Assembly (NCBI GenBank): GCA_946406115.1
Contig: OX291552.1
Coordinates: 6,821,336 to 6,885,335, forward strand
Reading direction: 5' to 3'
DNA from: Apoda limacodes
Taxonomy: Eukaryota; Arthropoda; Insecta; Lepidoptera; Limacodidae
DNA: 64,000 nucleotides
Below are positions 1-9,843 of this stretch, one piece after another. Each line of letters begins with the position of its first letter. Position 1 is the stretch's first letter. Under the pieces are notes generated by a model. The model was not told the DNA's origin. It saw only the letters and a program-made list of their open reading frames with translations, and made no database searches. The position numbers and the translations under genes were made by a program.

Positions 1-92
1 TTCTTGGACAAAGGCGGCTAAGGCCATAATCCATCACGCTGGCTCAGTGCGTATTGACGAACGTCAACGAGCTAGTAGCCAGGGTTTTTCAA
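1..92 (-). repeat. Dispersed lepidopteran repeat fragment (SINE/LINE-tail body)
   Basis: The segment containing ctaaggccataatccatcac and a CAGTGCG core matches, with mismatches, 44170-44260. It is the reverse complement of the body at 63430-63500 (ccacactggg ... gactatggcct). It is cut by the window edge. No coding potential is seen. Confidence 0.55.
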
Positions 93-1636
93 GCTGCCTA
101 TTACGCCTCTGACAATGATTGCTGTAATATGAAAACGGATCGACCTCCAGAGCACGTAGAAACAATCGGTAAAAACTCAGCGAAATATGCCCTTAGCGGT
201 CACCCACCCAATAACTAATCACAGCCGACGTTACTTAACTTCGAGTCGTATCCCATAGACGGATGAAATTGCACTAAGACACGTTCTCTGCTTAGCACAG
301 CTATGTAATCGTAACAGTGTCGCAATTAAAAATTGATACGACCAACTATAGACTATAGTAATAAATATTTTAGAAAGTTTTTATTTTCTTCGTCTGTTAA
401 TTTCGGAAAATTTCCGACTTCTAACGTGTACGTTGCGCACTTGGCCGTTTGTCCTGATTCTGTTCCTTATGTCCAACGAACCCAAATCAGTATTTATTGT
501 TCATTATTACCAATCACCCACAGGCACGTTTCAGAGTCTCTTTAAATATTGCCACAGCGCTTTGTACTGAATCAACGGAAATTGCTTTTCCCTCGAACAT
601 TTATTGCACCTTTTTTTAATTAAAAATGAGAGTTCTTTCACATTACACTTAGGTACTGAAAAAGCTGTTAGTATTTTTGTATTTATAGCCGATTGTTCTT
701 GAGATTAGATGTCAAACTTTAGTTCTATTATTTTTATATTACTAAGGTGGCAAACAAGCCTACAGTCCGCCTGATGGTAAGCGGTCACCGATAAGCAGTT
801 ATATAAAATTAATGCTTTACGATTTGAGGGGAATCCAAGAATTGAAATATTGTTAATAGTGGATTGTATTGGAATTCCAAATTTGGATTCATTTTGATAA
901 GCATCTGTCTTGTGTATAATGCTTCAGATCTAACGCTCGACTAGGTAAAAATAGGCCAAGTGCGTGTCGTATTAATCAAGGGTTTTGTAGAATAAAAAAT
1001 ATTTCGAATATCTAACATGGTACGATTACCGTATTAATTACCGTATAATTTTTTCAGACCTTCAGATGATGCGGTTTGAAAGTTAGAAAGACACAAACAT
1101 GCTCCGTGAGATTTCGGGCCGTGAGAAGCCACCATAAAAATTGCGATTACAATTTCTGACATTATATGCATTTCACCATTAGAAATTTTGACAATTCGAC
1201 GTAGAAAAAAAATTCGACGTTTTAATTTCTACAGTTCTGTAACCAATCCCAGTCTAATGCAAACCGTATGTCGTCAGTAAAATTTTGTTTTTTAGTTATT
1301 TAGACAAGGGTAGAGGCATCGACGTATATAAAGGGGGATAATTTAGATTTAGGTAAAGTCGCAAGGACATTTCTCGGCAAAACAAAATAAAAATTCCATT
1401 TAGAATATTAATTAAGTATGGTTTTACCACTGGTCATTCCTAGAGCCAGAAAGGAATACCACGCCCGCAATTGAGGCATTTGTCAGTGCGACCCACTTAA
1501 CAATCAACTATCAATTGCCGAAAGAAGTTTTTCAACTTTGAAGAGTTTGAAGACCTACCTGTGTAAGCGGACATGAGCGCTTCACTGGTCTAGCACTATT
1601 GTCAATACATATAGAGTTCCATCAATAAACGCCATG
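93..1636. other. AT-rich intergenic sequence, no gene seen
   Basis: Only short chance reading frames are present. Within it, 733-800 is a minus-strand CR1-like 3' tail (cgcctgatggtaagcggtca), and about 950-975 resembles the 'ggccaagtgcg' end of the GGGTTCCGTA repeat family. Nothing else is recognised. Confidence 0.5.
733..800 (-). repeat. CR1-like LINE 3' tail fragment
   Basis: The reverse complement reads accgcttaccatcaggcgg followed by a 'gtttgccacctta' end. The same tail occurs at 18635-18690, 35600-35640, 46065-46125 and (minus) 53840-53900, where it follows recognisable reverse-transcriptase C-terminal coding sequence. Confidence 0.6.
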
Positions 1637-2400
1637 GGTTCCGTTCCCACAGGGTACAAAACGGAACCCTATTACTAAGACTTCGCTGTTCGTCCGTCTG
1701 TCCGTCTGTCACCAGGCTGTATCTCATCAACCGTGATAGTTACACAGTTGAAATTTTCAAAGATGTAATTCTGTTGCCGCTTTACCAAAAAATAAAAATA
1801 AAAAACTGAATAAAACAAATATTTAAGGGGCTCCATTACAACAAACGTGATTTTTTGAAGTGAAAACTTCTTTAGCGGCGTAGTGCACTTTTTTTGGTAT
1901 GGGTAAATAATGATAAACTCGCGTCAGGTCACGTGTCCTAATCGTGGAAATTCGTAAGACGGAAACCGTAATGCCACGGCTATTATAATTTTTAGGATTC
2001 GCGATTATGAGTAGTACAGGGAGGTTGGATATGGAATTTTAATTCTATGACAGATTGCGATGTCAAATATACTACGTCAAAAAAGTAAATAAACAAACAT
2101 TATTATTTCTTGACAATGTCAAAGACATGTCTTGTGACATATTTGAGTGTTAAGCGCGAATCGTGTGTAAAGGTTTTCACTTCTGCCGGCACTCCCGGAG
2201 TGCAACTCGTTTTTTTTTTATGATATGTATTGATATTAATAACGGCAACAGGTAGACGCTTGAAACATTCACAATATTATTTTCCTTTAAAAATAAATAA
2301 TTAAATTAAAGAGTCCGAGCCGCACTTGGCCAGTTGTGTTGGTTTGTCTTTGTAAATTACGTACCCTCGGTATGCGAGTCAAACTCGCACTTGGCCTGTT
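1637..2400 (+). repeat. GGGTTCCGTA-family dispersed repeat, interrupted by a MITE
   Basis: The left part (about 1637-1856) carries acggaaccctattactaaga, cgtccgtctgtcaccaggct and aacaaacgtgattttt. The right part (about 2211-2400) carries acggcaacaggtagacgct and an 'acttggcc' end. The same order is uninterrupted at 43258-43640, so the middle 354 bp here is an insertion. Confidence 0.7.
1857..2210 (-). mobile_element. MITE-like element, family M (copy 1, subfamily a)
   Basis: In reverse it begins with a short palindrome (gcactccgggagtgc) followed by ggcagaagtgaaaac and ends in gttttcacttc, so gaagtgaaaac occurs inverted near both ends. It shares a cgtggcattacggtttccg block with the copy at 48752-48918. 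It is inserted in a GGGTTCCGTA repeat. No coding capacity, so mobility would need a partner transposase. Confidence 0.7.
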
Positions 2401-2558
2401 TCTTTTGTATCTTTTATATATTTGCCACGCGGTATTGAGATGAAAAATTGTGTGTTTCGCGTAGCTGGATATTTGTTTTAGGTTTCGTGACTTAGACTCC
2501 CTCTAGCTAAATAACTAGAGATAGATGTTATTTTGAAAGTAAGTAAATTAAAAAAAAA

Positions 2559-2900
2559 CGGGTTGTACTCCGGGAGTGCCGGCAGAAGTGAAAACATACT
2601 CGCTATTTACTTCCCATCACTTCTTATCCATATTTATTTATTAAAAATAATAACTTTTGTTTATTTACTTTTTAAAAGTTGTATATTTGACAGCTCAATC
2701 TGTCATAGAATTAAAATCCCATATCCAACCTCCCTGTACTACTCATAATCGCCATATACTACAAATAAAAACTAACATACGTGTCCTAACGCGAGTGACA
2801 TCTTACGAATTTTCGATCAGGCCACGTGACCTGGCGCGAGTTTAACAGTTTTTACCCATCACAAAAAAAGGGACAGCGCCGCTACAGAAGTTTTTACTTC
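2559..2900 (+). mobile_element. MITE-like element, family M (copy 2, subfamily b)
   Basis: It starts cgggttgtactccgggagtg and ends in a diverged cagaagtttttacttc. It is over 85% similar by eye to 26856-27214, 40733-41084 and 47691-48020. The inverted GGTCACGTGTCCT pair seen in the other b copies is damaged here. Confidence 0.75.
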
Positions 2901-3760
2901 AAAAAAAAACTAAATTAAATACTTGAGAAATTTCGAATACTTTTTGGGTGAAACTGTGGGTGTTAACTGGTTTTCAATAAAGTTCTTAGTCCTCTTCCCA
3001 ATAGTATTCAATAGAGTCCCAGCAAATTGAAAAGCAATTAAGTAAATTGGTAGCACAGCTCAAGAAGTGTATAATTAATCTTACTTCGTGCCAGGTGTAT
3101 GTATACCAATGAATGGAATTTTTATTCTCTTTGAACTCTAAGCTTCAATTGAAAACTAATTAATGGCACATTTCTAGTGTTTCGTAGCCAAATGACATAA
3201 ACCTAACTCTTATAAGAAAATGTTCATACTTCGACAACCATTACATTTGTTTTTTTTAGTAGTGGTCACTCACTACCTCAATAAACAAACAAACAAACGG
3301 CCGCCAATTTGCACTGAACCAGCACAGTGTACTATATATAGTCTCAGGCTCCTTATCCGAATAGGCTGCAGGTAGTCAATACAAAAAAATAAGTTGTAAG
3401 CAAACATTCATAACTAAAATAAGTTGTAAGCAAACATTCATAACAAACTAGAATGTAAACGTGAAGGGGAGACCGATCGAAGTTGCAAAACTTTATGTTC
3501 ACAAACTATGAAAGTTGTCGCTAAGTTATCTTAGTTTGTTCTGAAATACGGCGGAAGCTCTCCAACTTACACTACACGCTACTATGATACGATCTTGGTT
3601 GAATTTGTTATTTCTTGGTACATGATAACTAAACAATATTTTTAAAAACCGGTCAAGGACGTGTAATGTTATTACATTCAACGACACTGCTCGCCATCGT
3701 ACATGTACCTACATGTATATAGACTAAGTTTACGACCCGGGAGTTACATCACAATTGAAT
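2901..3760. other. Intergenic sequence with a short tandem duplication
   Basis: No gene is seen. A unit containing aataagttgtaagcaaacat is duplicated with a 30-bp period at 3389-3444. An (ACAA)n run of four to five units lies near 3282-3297. Confidence 0.5.
3389..3444. repeat. 30-bp tandem duplication
   Basis: The block aagttgtaagcaaacattca, continuing into taac, occurs at 3391 and again at 3421 without mismatch over 24 bp. The exact identity suggests a recent duplication. Confidence 0.85.
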
Positions 3761-3766
3761 GTACGG

Positions 3767-3980
3767 GAAACTTCTAGAACAAGAGCGGCGGGTGAATGAA
3801 ACTTACGACGTGTGGACCAATCAAATTCTCCACAAGTGAAATTCCCAGAAATTTTAAAGAACGACTCGGCCAATCGGCGAACTCGGAATTGCAAGCGGCC
3901 ATTGATTGGTCAACCAAATACGCGTCACATAGCGGAAGCAGTGACTGATACACACACATAGAAGCGAGCCCTCCTATAAA
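3767..3980 (+). promoter_or_regulatory. Heat-shock-like promoter: HSE, CCAAT boxes, TATA box
   Basis: GAAACTTCTAGAA at 3767-3779 is a perfect three-unit heat-shock element (GAAnnTTCnnGAA). A weaker one lies at 3838-3855. CCAAT boxes are at 3817-3821 and 3870-3874, with an inverted one at 3905-3909. A TATAAA box at 3975-3980 predicts a start near 4003-4007. This arrangement is typical of insect stress-gene promoters. The predicted start coincides with the 5' junction of the LINE, and no stress-protein reading frame follows on either side of it. It could be a relic promoter, a live promoter that lost its gene to the insertion, or chance. Confidence 0.5.
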
Positions 3981-3995
3981 AATCATCGCAGTCTC

Positions 3996-4006
3996 AGCGC
4001 TAGGGC
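3996..4006. repeat. Target-site duplication, left copy
   Basis: AGCGCTAGGGC is repeated exactly at 9833-9843, directly after the poly(A) tract. This fixes the 5' end of the LINE at 4007. Confidence 0.9.
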
Positions 4007-4786
4007 GATTCCCGATTCGACTCTTGTGTTGTGCGGTCGTGTTTTCGAGCGTCAAGTGCTCTTAGTGTGCTCCGTGCAGTGGTGACTCAGCTGGTGCGCA
4101 TTCCTGTGTGGTGTTTTGCCTCAGCGCTGACGACCTCGAATTGTTGTTTGGTTTATTGCCCGCAATTCCTGGAAAATCGGCCTGAGTGTTGAAGCGCTGC
4201 TCGGCAGTGTGTATTGGCTGGGAAATTGCTTCTCGGCCCGCGCTGAGTGTGTTTGTGCGTTCTTCAACGCGCCCATAACCGAGTGTTTATCGAAGCGATA
4301 CTGTGCGTTTTTGTGCGTGAGTGTGTGTTCTCGTAGTCGCGGAACTACTACGCATAGCGGTGACCCTCGCTTGCCTCTTTGACTGTTACCGGTTCGCCCG
4401 GTCTGAGTCCGGCTTTGTGTTAAATCGCTAGCGTAGTATTTCCGCTTCAGCGGTTCGCCGCTCCGTGCATTCTCGCGTTTTAAGTGTCGATTGCGTTTTA
4501 GTTTGTAGAAATCCAGTTCCGAGTGCTCAAGGGCTGGTGGGTGAGATCGTATAGCTCTTTTCAGAGTTGCGGTCTACCTAAAAGTTTCTCGTTCATAAAC
4601 GTCTCGTTGCTGGGGGGAAACCTAACGGTGACAACGTAACCCCGGCCGTAGGAGTAGGAGTTAGGTACACACCAGGCAATCCGTAGCACTGCGGGGCGCC
4701 TGGCCACATATAGGTATTCTTGCTCCTCGCCAGCAATGGTGGGGAGTCACTAGGTACTCACAAGCTACACCTCGGCCACTCCCGCG

Positions 4787-6655
4787 ATGGCCGAAGAACT
4801 ACTCACTGGCATGTCCCGGGACCAGATAGGGGAGATCATAAGGTTATGCCTTCGTGATCACTCAGATCTGGTCCGAGCCTACGCTTTCCAGGCTGTGGCT
4901 GCCCACGAAACGTCCGACAATTCGGTACCCTCCCAATGTTCGCCGCCGCCATGTTCGCCGCCGCGTGCCCCGTCCCGTTCGCGTTCTCGCTCGCGCACTC
5001 GCTCGCGCTCTCTCTCCCGCGAACCCCGCCATCGCGACCCGCGTGTCGCTCGCCGCGCTCTTCGGGCCCCTGAGCCCATTCGCCCTCCCACTCCGGTAGC
5101 CGATGAGACCCTTACTCGGTCTCTCGCTACCCCGCCCCCCGCAACCTCCGAAACCGCACCCCGGTCTCCAGCAGCCGTAATGTCCGCTGAGTCGGCGTTG
5201 TCTGAGGACGACGAAGGCTTTAAAGTGGTTGGCCTGGGAACCAAAAAGGGTAAAAAGCGGAAGAAGTCCGCCAAGTCCAAAAAGGCTTCGGCGGCATCCG
5301 CCCTGGAGTCTTCTACTCCTCCCCCCTCCGATTCCGAGGCTAAGCGCCTCAAAGCGCCTAGCGCTTCCGCGTCCCCGTCCCCGTCCACCTCGGCGGCCAG
5401 CCCTGAGCTAGCCGCCATGGACACAACCCCCCCCGCCGCCACCTCTTCGCAGTCCGACTGTCCCACTTCGGGACGGAAGGAAAAATCTCCGCCGCCCATC
5501 GTCATCAAAGACAAAGGGGCCTGGCCGAACATTGCTAACGCTATGAAGGCCAAGCGTATCAATTATACGCACGCCCGCAATGATGCCGAGCGCGGCATCA
5601 AAGTGCAGGTCCCGACACCGTCAGATTTCCGAAATCTGACGGCCTTCCTCACGGCTCAAAAATATGAGTACCACACGTACTCATTGGCCGAGGAGCGCGT
5701 TTTAAGGGCAGTCATAAGGGGAGTCCCTAGGGAATTCTCCACCAAGACTGTCCAGGACGACTTAATCGTCCAAGGCCTCCCCGTACGGGAAGTACATCGT
5801 ATGTACAATGGCCGAAATAAGTCCGAGTGCTACGACATGGTGCTCGTTGTACTAGACCTAACAAAAGAAGGCAAAGCCATCTTTAACATTAAAGATGTTT
5901 GCAGCCTCAAAGGCATCAGGGTCGAGACTCCGCACAAGCGGTCGAACCCGAGTCAATGCCACCGATGCCAGCTATATGGCCACGCGCAGCGCAACTGCAG
6001 ACGCAGACCGCGCTGCGTCAAATGTTTACGCGATCACGCCACTCCGGACTGTGATCGCGATCGCTCAAACGCATCCGACCCGGTCGCTTGCGTACTCTGT
6101 GGGAGTGAAGGCCACCCAGCGAATTACCGCGGGTGCCCCAAAGCTCCCAAACAGAGCTCGCGTAAACCCCATCAGGGTAAATCGCGCCCATCCGCCCCCC
6201 GCCAACAGGCTCCGCTCGTGCCTGCCCCCCTCCCGGCTGTCAACGCCTGGAGCCGTCCTCCAGCGCTAGTAGCGTCCAAATCGAAGGAGACAGACAAACT
6301 TTTGTCTGCTCTCCCCGGGCCCGTCTCAGTTACGGGCATTCCCTACCCCGCCCCTTTGATGTCCCGGGACATCCCGCGTCCAGCGCCCATGAGAAGTGCA
6401 CCCGCACCTCTCGCGCATACGCGCCTTGCCCCCCCGCGCCCCTCTTTCGCGCTGCCCTGTAATGCCGTTCATACGGCCGAGCAGCAGCAGCACCTCGGCA
6501 TTCTCGCCGAGATTTCTTGGGCCTTCGACGCGGCCAATTTCGAGATCGTGTTCGCCGAATACGAACAGATCACCGATATCTCTCAAATGCTCGGCTTCAT
6601 GGCTAAGCATCGCGATTTCTTCGCCGCCCTCCGCAGGGTAGCTCCAAAACCGTAG
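4787..6655 (+). CDS. LINE ORF1, Gag-like RNA-binding protein with three zinc knuckles
   Basis: A 622-residue protein. Residues 1-45 are a short helical-looking N-terminus, followed by a long low-complexity tract rich in Ser, Pro and Arg, including an RS-repeat near 65-80 and a KKGKKRKK basic patch near 150. A conserved region of about 240-385 matches the layout of the PRE_C2HC domain that precedes zinc knuckles in insect Gag proteins. Three CCHC-type knuckles follow at about 391-404 (CHRCQLYGHAQRNC), 410-422 and 435-450; the last is expanded and has an altered spacing. Proteins of this kind coat the LINE RNA and take it to the nucleus. The start ATG (ctcccgcgATGG) is the first long-frame ATG after the leader; a short upstream ATG at 4736 ends quickly. 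ORF2 begins 7 nt after this stop in another frame. Confidence 0.9.
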   Translation: MAEELLTGMSRDQIGEIIRLCLRDHSDLVRAYAFQAVAAHETSDNSVPSQCSPPPCSPPRAPSRSRSRSRTRSRSLSREPRHRDPRVARRALRAPEPIRPPTPVADETLTRSLATPPPATSETAPRSPAAVMSAESALSEDDEGFKVVGLGTKKGKKRKKSAKSKKASAASALESSTPPPSDSEAKRLKAPSASASPSPSTSAASPELAAMDTTPPAATSSQSDCPTSGRKEKSPPPIVIKDKGAWPNIANAMKAKRINYTHARNDAERGIKVQVPTPSDFRNLTAFLTAQKYEYHTYSLAEERVLRAVIRGVPREFSTKTVQDDLIVQGLPVREVHRMYNGRNKSECYDMVLVVLDLTKEGKAIFNIKDVCSLKGIRVETPHKRSNPSQCHRCQLYGHAQRNCRRRPRCVKCLRDHATPDCDRDRSNASDPVACVLCGSEGHPANYRGCPKAPKQSSRKPHQGKSRPSAPRQQAPLVPAPLPAVNAWSRPPALVASKSKETDKLLSALPGPVSVTGIPYPAPLMSRDIPRPAPMRSAPAPLAHTRLAPPRPSFALPCNAVHTAEQQQHLGILAEISWAFDAANFEIVFAEYEQITDISQMLGFMAKHRDFFAALRRVAPKP

Positions 6656-6662
6656 AATCAAA

Positions 6663-9600
6663 ATGGATTGCACAACCGCGCGCGAAAAACCCCGGTCCGT
6701 CTCCATAGGCTATTTTAACGCCAACGGTCTCCGCAACCAAAGAGAGGAATTATCGCAATTCCTCTCGTCCCAAAAACCGGACGTCTTCCTCATCCAGGAA
6801 ACGTTCCTAAAGCCCGCTGTCCGTACCCCTTCAATCGCGAACTATCGTACCGTCCGTAATGATAGAACTGCCTCCAATCTCGGAGGCACTCTCATCTATT
6901 ACAGGCGCTCCCTGCATTGCTCCCCTATCGATCCTCCACCGCTTACGAATTTAGAAGCATCCGTCTGCCGCTTAGCGATGACCGGCCATCAGCCGATCAT
7001 CATTGCATCGGTTTATCTCTCTCCCCTAAAAGACTTGCTCGAGAGCGACCTTCAGTCGCTCTTAAGTTTAGGCGACGCCGTCATTCTTGCCGGCGACCTA
7101 AATTGCAAGCATCGCCGCTGGAACTCTTCTGTAACTTCACAAAGAGGCAGACTCCTCGACGATTTAGTTGACAGACTAAACTTTGACATCATCGCTCCCA
7201 TGACGCCCACTTACTTTCCCCACAATACTCGGTTTAACCCCGACGTACTCGACATAGCACTTCTAAAGAATGTAAGGCTAAGCTTTCGCTCTATAGAGGT
7301 GCTTGACGAACTTGACTCGGACCACCGCCCTGTCGTCCTCCGATTAGGTTTCCCTTCGGACTCTCCTCCCGACACTAGAACCGTGACGGACTGGGATAAA
7401 TTTGGGCAATTGCTCGAAAATCCCAGCTCGCCACATCTAGATCGCGTTCCCAACGTTATCTCATCCGCGACCGATCTTAACGTAGCTATCGACTCACTCA
7501 CTAGCCACCTGACCGCCACCGTTGGCGAGTGCTCACGACAGGTGCCGGTTGGTGATTATCACCACCTAATCCTGCCTCAGCACATCAGGTCGCTAATGAC
7601 TGAGCGTAACGCGGCCCGCCGCGCTCGCGACCGCGCTCCCACTATCGAAAATAAAGCTCGCTTCAACGACTTACACCGCCGTGTAAGAACCGCTGTAGCT
7701 GAGCTCCGCGCCCAACGTTTCGGTGATCTTATGGAGAACATTTCTCCTTCTCACCAAGCTTATTGGCACTTAGCCAGAGCTCTAAAATCCGAAACCGCAA
7801 ACTCTCTCCCTCCGTTAACTCGTCCCAACAATAGCGTTCCCGCGTTCAATGACGACGAAAAAGCGGATTGCCTAGCATCCAGCCTCCAAGCCCAATGTGC
7901 CTTAAGCACACAGCCTTTCGATCCCGATCATGTGCGCGAGGTAGACGGCGAAGTGGAGCGCAGAACTTCTCTGCCTCCACAAGACCCCCTGCCCCCTGTC
8001 ACTGTCGACGAAGTCATACAGGTCATCAAAGACCTACGCCCCCGTAAGTCCCCCGGCGCAGACGGTATCTCTAACGATATCCTAAAGCGCCTCACTCTTC
8101 CCCTTATCTGCCTCCTAGTAGCGATCTTTAACGCTGCTATGGAACATTGCATCTTTCCATCTCAATGGAAAGATGCAATCGTTATAGGCATCCATAAGCC
8201 CGGCAAAGCTCGTACCGAGCCGTCCTCCTATCGCCCTATAAGTTTACTAAAGGCCCTTGGTAAACTCTATGAACGCCTCCTTCTCGCCCGCCTACGGAAC
8301 TCTATAGTCTCCAGAGGCATTTTAATAGACGAGCAGTTTGGCTTTCGTGCCAAACACTCATGCGTCCATCAAGTCCTCCGCATAACGGAACATATTCTTA
8401 CTGGCTTCCAGCCAGCATTAGGTAAGACCCGTCACACGGGCGCTGTCTTCTTCGATGTAGCGAAAGCTTTCGACAAAGTCTGGCACAACGGTTTAATTTT
8501 TAAACTGTACAACTTTCAGTTGCCAGATCGTCTCGTGCTCATCATACGAGACTATTTGTCGAATCGTAGCTTTCGCTACAGAGTTGAAGGCACTCTCTCC
8601 TCCCCCCGCCCCATAGAAGCAGGAGTCCCGCAAGGGTCCGTGCTCGCCCCCGTCTTGTACCTTCTGTACACTAACGATATCCCAAAAACGATAGGTACCC
8701 AATTAGCCCTCTATGCGGACGATACCGCTCTCTATACTACCGATAGGCAAGTGAGTCGAATCACTGAGAGACTCCAATCCGCTATCACCGCCCTAGGCGA
8801 GTGGTTTCGGAAATGGAGAATCGAGGTGAATCCCGACAAAAGCTCTGCCGTCCTTTTCACCACAGGCAGCCCTCCGCGGCCAACTTCCCTCTCTCTCTTC
8901 GGTCGTGCCATTCCCTGGCAAAATAAGACCAAATATCTCGGTGTAACCATGGATAGACGTTTGAACTTCCACGCTCACACCAAAATAGTCAGAGACCGAG
9001 CCGCTTTTGTCCTCGGTCGTCTCTATCCCATGATAGGCAAGTATAGTAAGATGTCGCTTAGAAATAAGCTAAATCTTTACACAACTTGCATCCGCCCCAT
9101 ACTAGCTTATGCTAGCGTAGTCTTTGCTCTGTCCAAGCGCAATCTCCACAAACTCCAGACCCTCCAAAACCGCTTTCTCAGAGCGGCCTCTGGAGCCTCT
9201 TGGCACGTTCGCAATGCGGACCTACACAGAGACTTCGAACTTCCCACGATTCCCCAGTACTTTAAAGACTTGGCAGTCCGCTTTTTCGAGCGTACGCAAA
9301 ATCACCCGAATAGATTAGTTGTGCAATCCACGACGTACATTCCCCCCGATCGTCCCCGTCGCGGTCGTAAAACTATACTCAGGCGGCCTCGGCACGTACT
9401 AACGTCCCCAGATGACGATCTCGCTGTCCGGATAGCGAGATTAGTCTCTACTACGTCGACCCCGAATAGGGCCTCCCTCCAAACACGACGCCGACGTCCC
9501 CGGGTTCGTCGGCGCCCACAAGGATACACTAGGTATCAAAGAGTGCCGGGGCGCTTCTCGCCCCCACTCAATCGCAACCGCACCCGCGTAACGGGGAACT

Positions 9601-9707
9601 CCCCTCCTGGCGGTGACTCACCTTCGGGTTCGAGACTCACGCCGGTCGAAGGGACGCCCCCGAGAGCGACAACCCAAGCCGAGGCTTCCCCCGCGGGAAG
9701 CCCTTGA
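6663..9707 (+). CDS. LINE ORF2, AP-like endonuclease plus reverse transcriptase
   Basis: A 1014-residue protein. The N-terminal endonuclease/exonuclease/phosphatase-fold domain shows YFNANGL (about 18-24), the QET motif (about 45), AGDLN (about 142-146) and SDHRPV (about 218). These are the metal and catalytic positions of AP-type LINE nucleases, which nick the target to prime reverse transcription. The reverse transcriptase has GADGISND, SYRPISLL, EQFGFR, FFDVAKAFD (near 597-605), AGVPQGSVLAPVLY and the catalytic YADD near 684, then a thumb region with KTKYLGV. The C-terminus is Arg/Pro-rich and has no RNase H. No stop or frameshift was seen, so the protein looks intact. Translation probably depends on termination and reinitiation after ORF1, as the stop and the new ATG are only 7 nt apart. 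Confidence 0.93.
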   Translation: MDCTTAREKPRSVSIGYFNANGLRNQREELSQFLSSQKPDVFLIQETFLKPAVRTPSIANYRTVRNDRTASNLGGTLIYYRRSLHCSPIDPPPLTNLEASVCRLAMTGHQPIIIASVYLSPLKDLLESDLQSLLSLGDAVILAGDLNCKHRRWNSSVTSQRGRLLDDLVDRLNFDIIAPMTPTYFPHNTRFNPDVLDIALLKNVRLSFRSIEVLDELDSDHRPVVLRLGFPSDSPPDTRTVTDWDKFGQLLENPSSPHLDRVPNVISSATDLNVAIDSLTSHLTATVGECSRQVPVGDYHHLILPQHIRSLMTERNAARRARDRAPTIENKARFNDLHRRVRTAVAELRAQRFGDLMENISPSHQAYWHLARALKSETANSLPPLTRPNNSVPAFNDDEKADCLASSLQAQCALSTQPFDPDHVREVDGEVERRTSLPPQDPLPPVTVDEVIQVIKDLRPRKSPGADGISNDILKRLTLPLICLLVAIFNAAMEHCIFPSQWKDAIVIGIHKPGKARTEPSSYRPISLLKALGKLYERLLLARLRNSIVSRGILIDEQFGFRAKHSCVHQVLRITEHILTGFQPALGKTRHTGAVFFDVAKAFDKVWHNGLIFKLYNFQLPDRLVLIIRDYLSNRSFRYRVEGTLSSPRPIEAGVPQGSVLAPVLYLLYTNDIPKTIGTQLALYADDTALYTTDRQVSRITERLQSAITALGEWFRKWRIEVNPDKSSAVLFTTGSPPRPTSLSLFGRAIPWQNKTKYLGVTMDRRLNFHAHTKIVRDRAAFVLGRLYPMIGKYSKMSLRNKLNLYTTCIRPILAYASVVFALSKRNLHKLQTLQNRFLRAASGASWHVRNADLHRDFELPTIPQYFKDLAVRFFERTQNHPNRLVVQSTTYIPPDRPRRGRKTILRRPRHVLTSPDDDLAVRIARLVSTTSTPNRASLQTRRRRPRVRRRPQGYTRYQRVPGRFSPPLNRNRTRVTGNSPPGGDSPSGSRLTPVEGTPPRATTQAEASPAGSP

Positions 9708-9832
9708 GCGTTGGGCGCTATATGGGCTGAGGCTCCTTCAGAGTCTCGCCCCAAAAGTCCGGTGAAGCAGTAATGGCTGCAACAGCCAACTGCATAGTCA
9801 GCTCAGAAAAAAAAAAAAAAAAAAAAAAAAAA
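9708..9832 (+). other. LINE 3' untranslated region and poly(A) tract
   Basis: About 99 bp of non-coding sequence is followed by an uninterrupted run of about 26 A (9807-9832). No canonical AATAAA is seen just before the run. Confidence 0.85.
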
Positions 9833-9843
9833 AGCGCTAGGGC
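9833..9843. repeat. Target-site duplication, right copy
   Basis: AGCGCTAGGGC is identical to 3996-4006. Host sequence resumes after it with a T-rich stretch. Confidence 0.9.

Larger units (their letters stand above)
4007..9832 (+). mobile_element. Full-length Jockey-like non-LTR retrotransposon
   Basis: The element is about 5.8 kb: a 780-bp GC-rich 5' untranslated region, a Gag-like ORF1 (4787-6655), an endonuclease/reverse-transcriptase ORF2 (6663-9707), a 99-bp 3' untranslated region and a poly(A) tract of about 26 bases. An 11-bp target-site duplication flanks it exactly. Both frames are open, the tail is long and clean, and the base composition is far richer in G+C than the flanks. All three point to a recent insertion that could still be active. 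Reverse-transcriptase block order and the lack of an RNase H domain fit the Jockey clade. The assignment was made by eye. Confidence 0.9.

Noticed and set aside
3774..4055. A 93-codon minus-strand frame
   Set aside because: It crosses the host/LINE junction and the target duplication, so it cannot be an ancestral gene.
4879..5562. Minus-strand frame of 227 codons within LINE ORF1
   Set aside because: It is the antisense shadow of a GC-rich, Ser/Arg-rich coding stretch.
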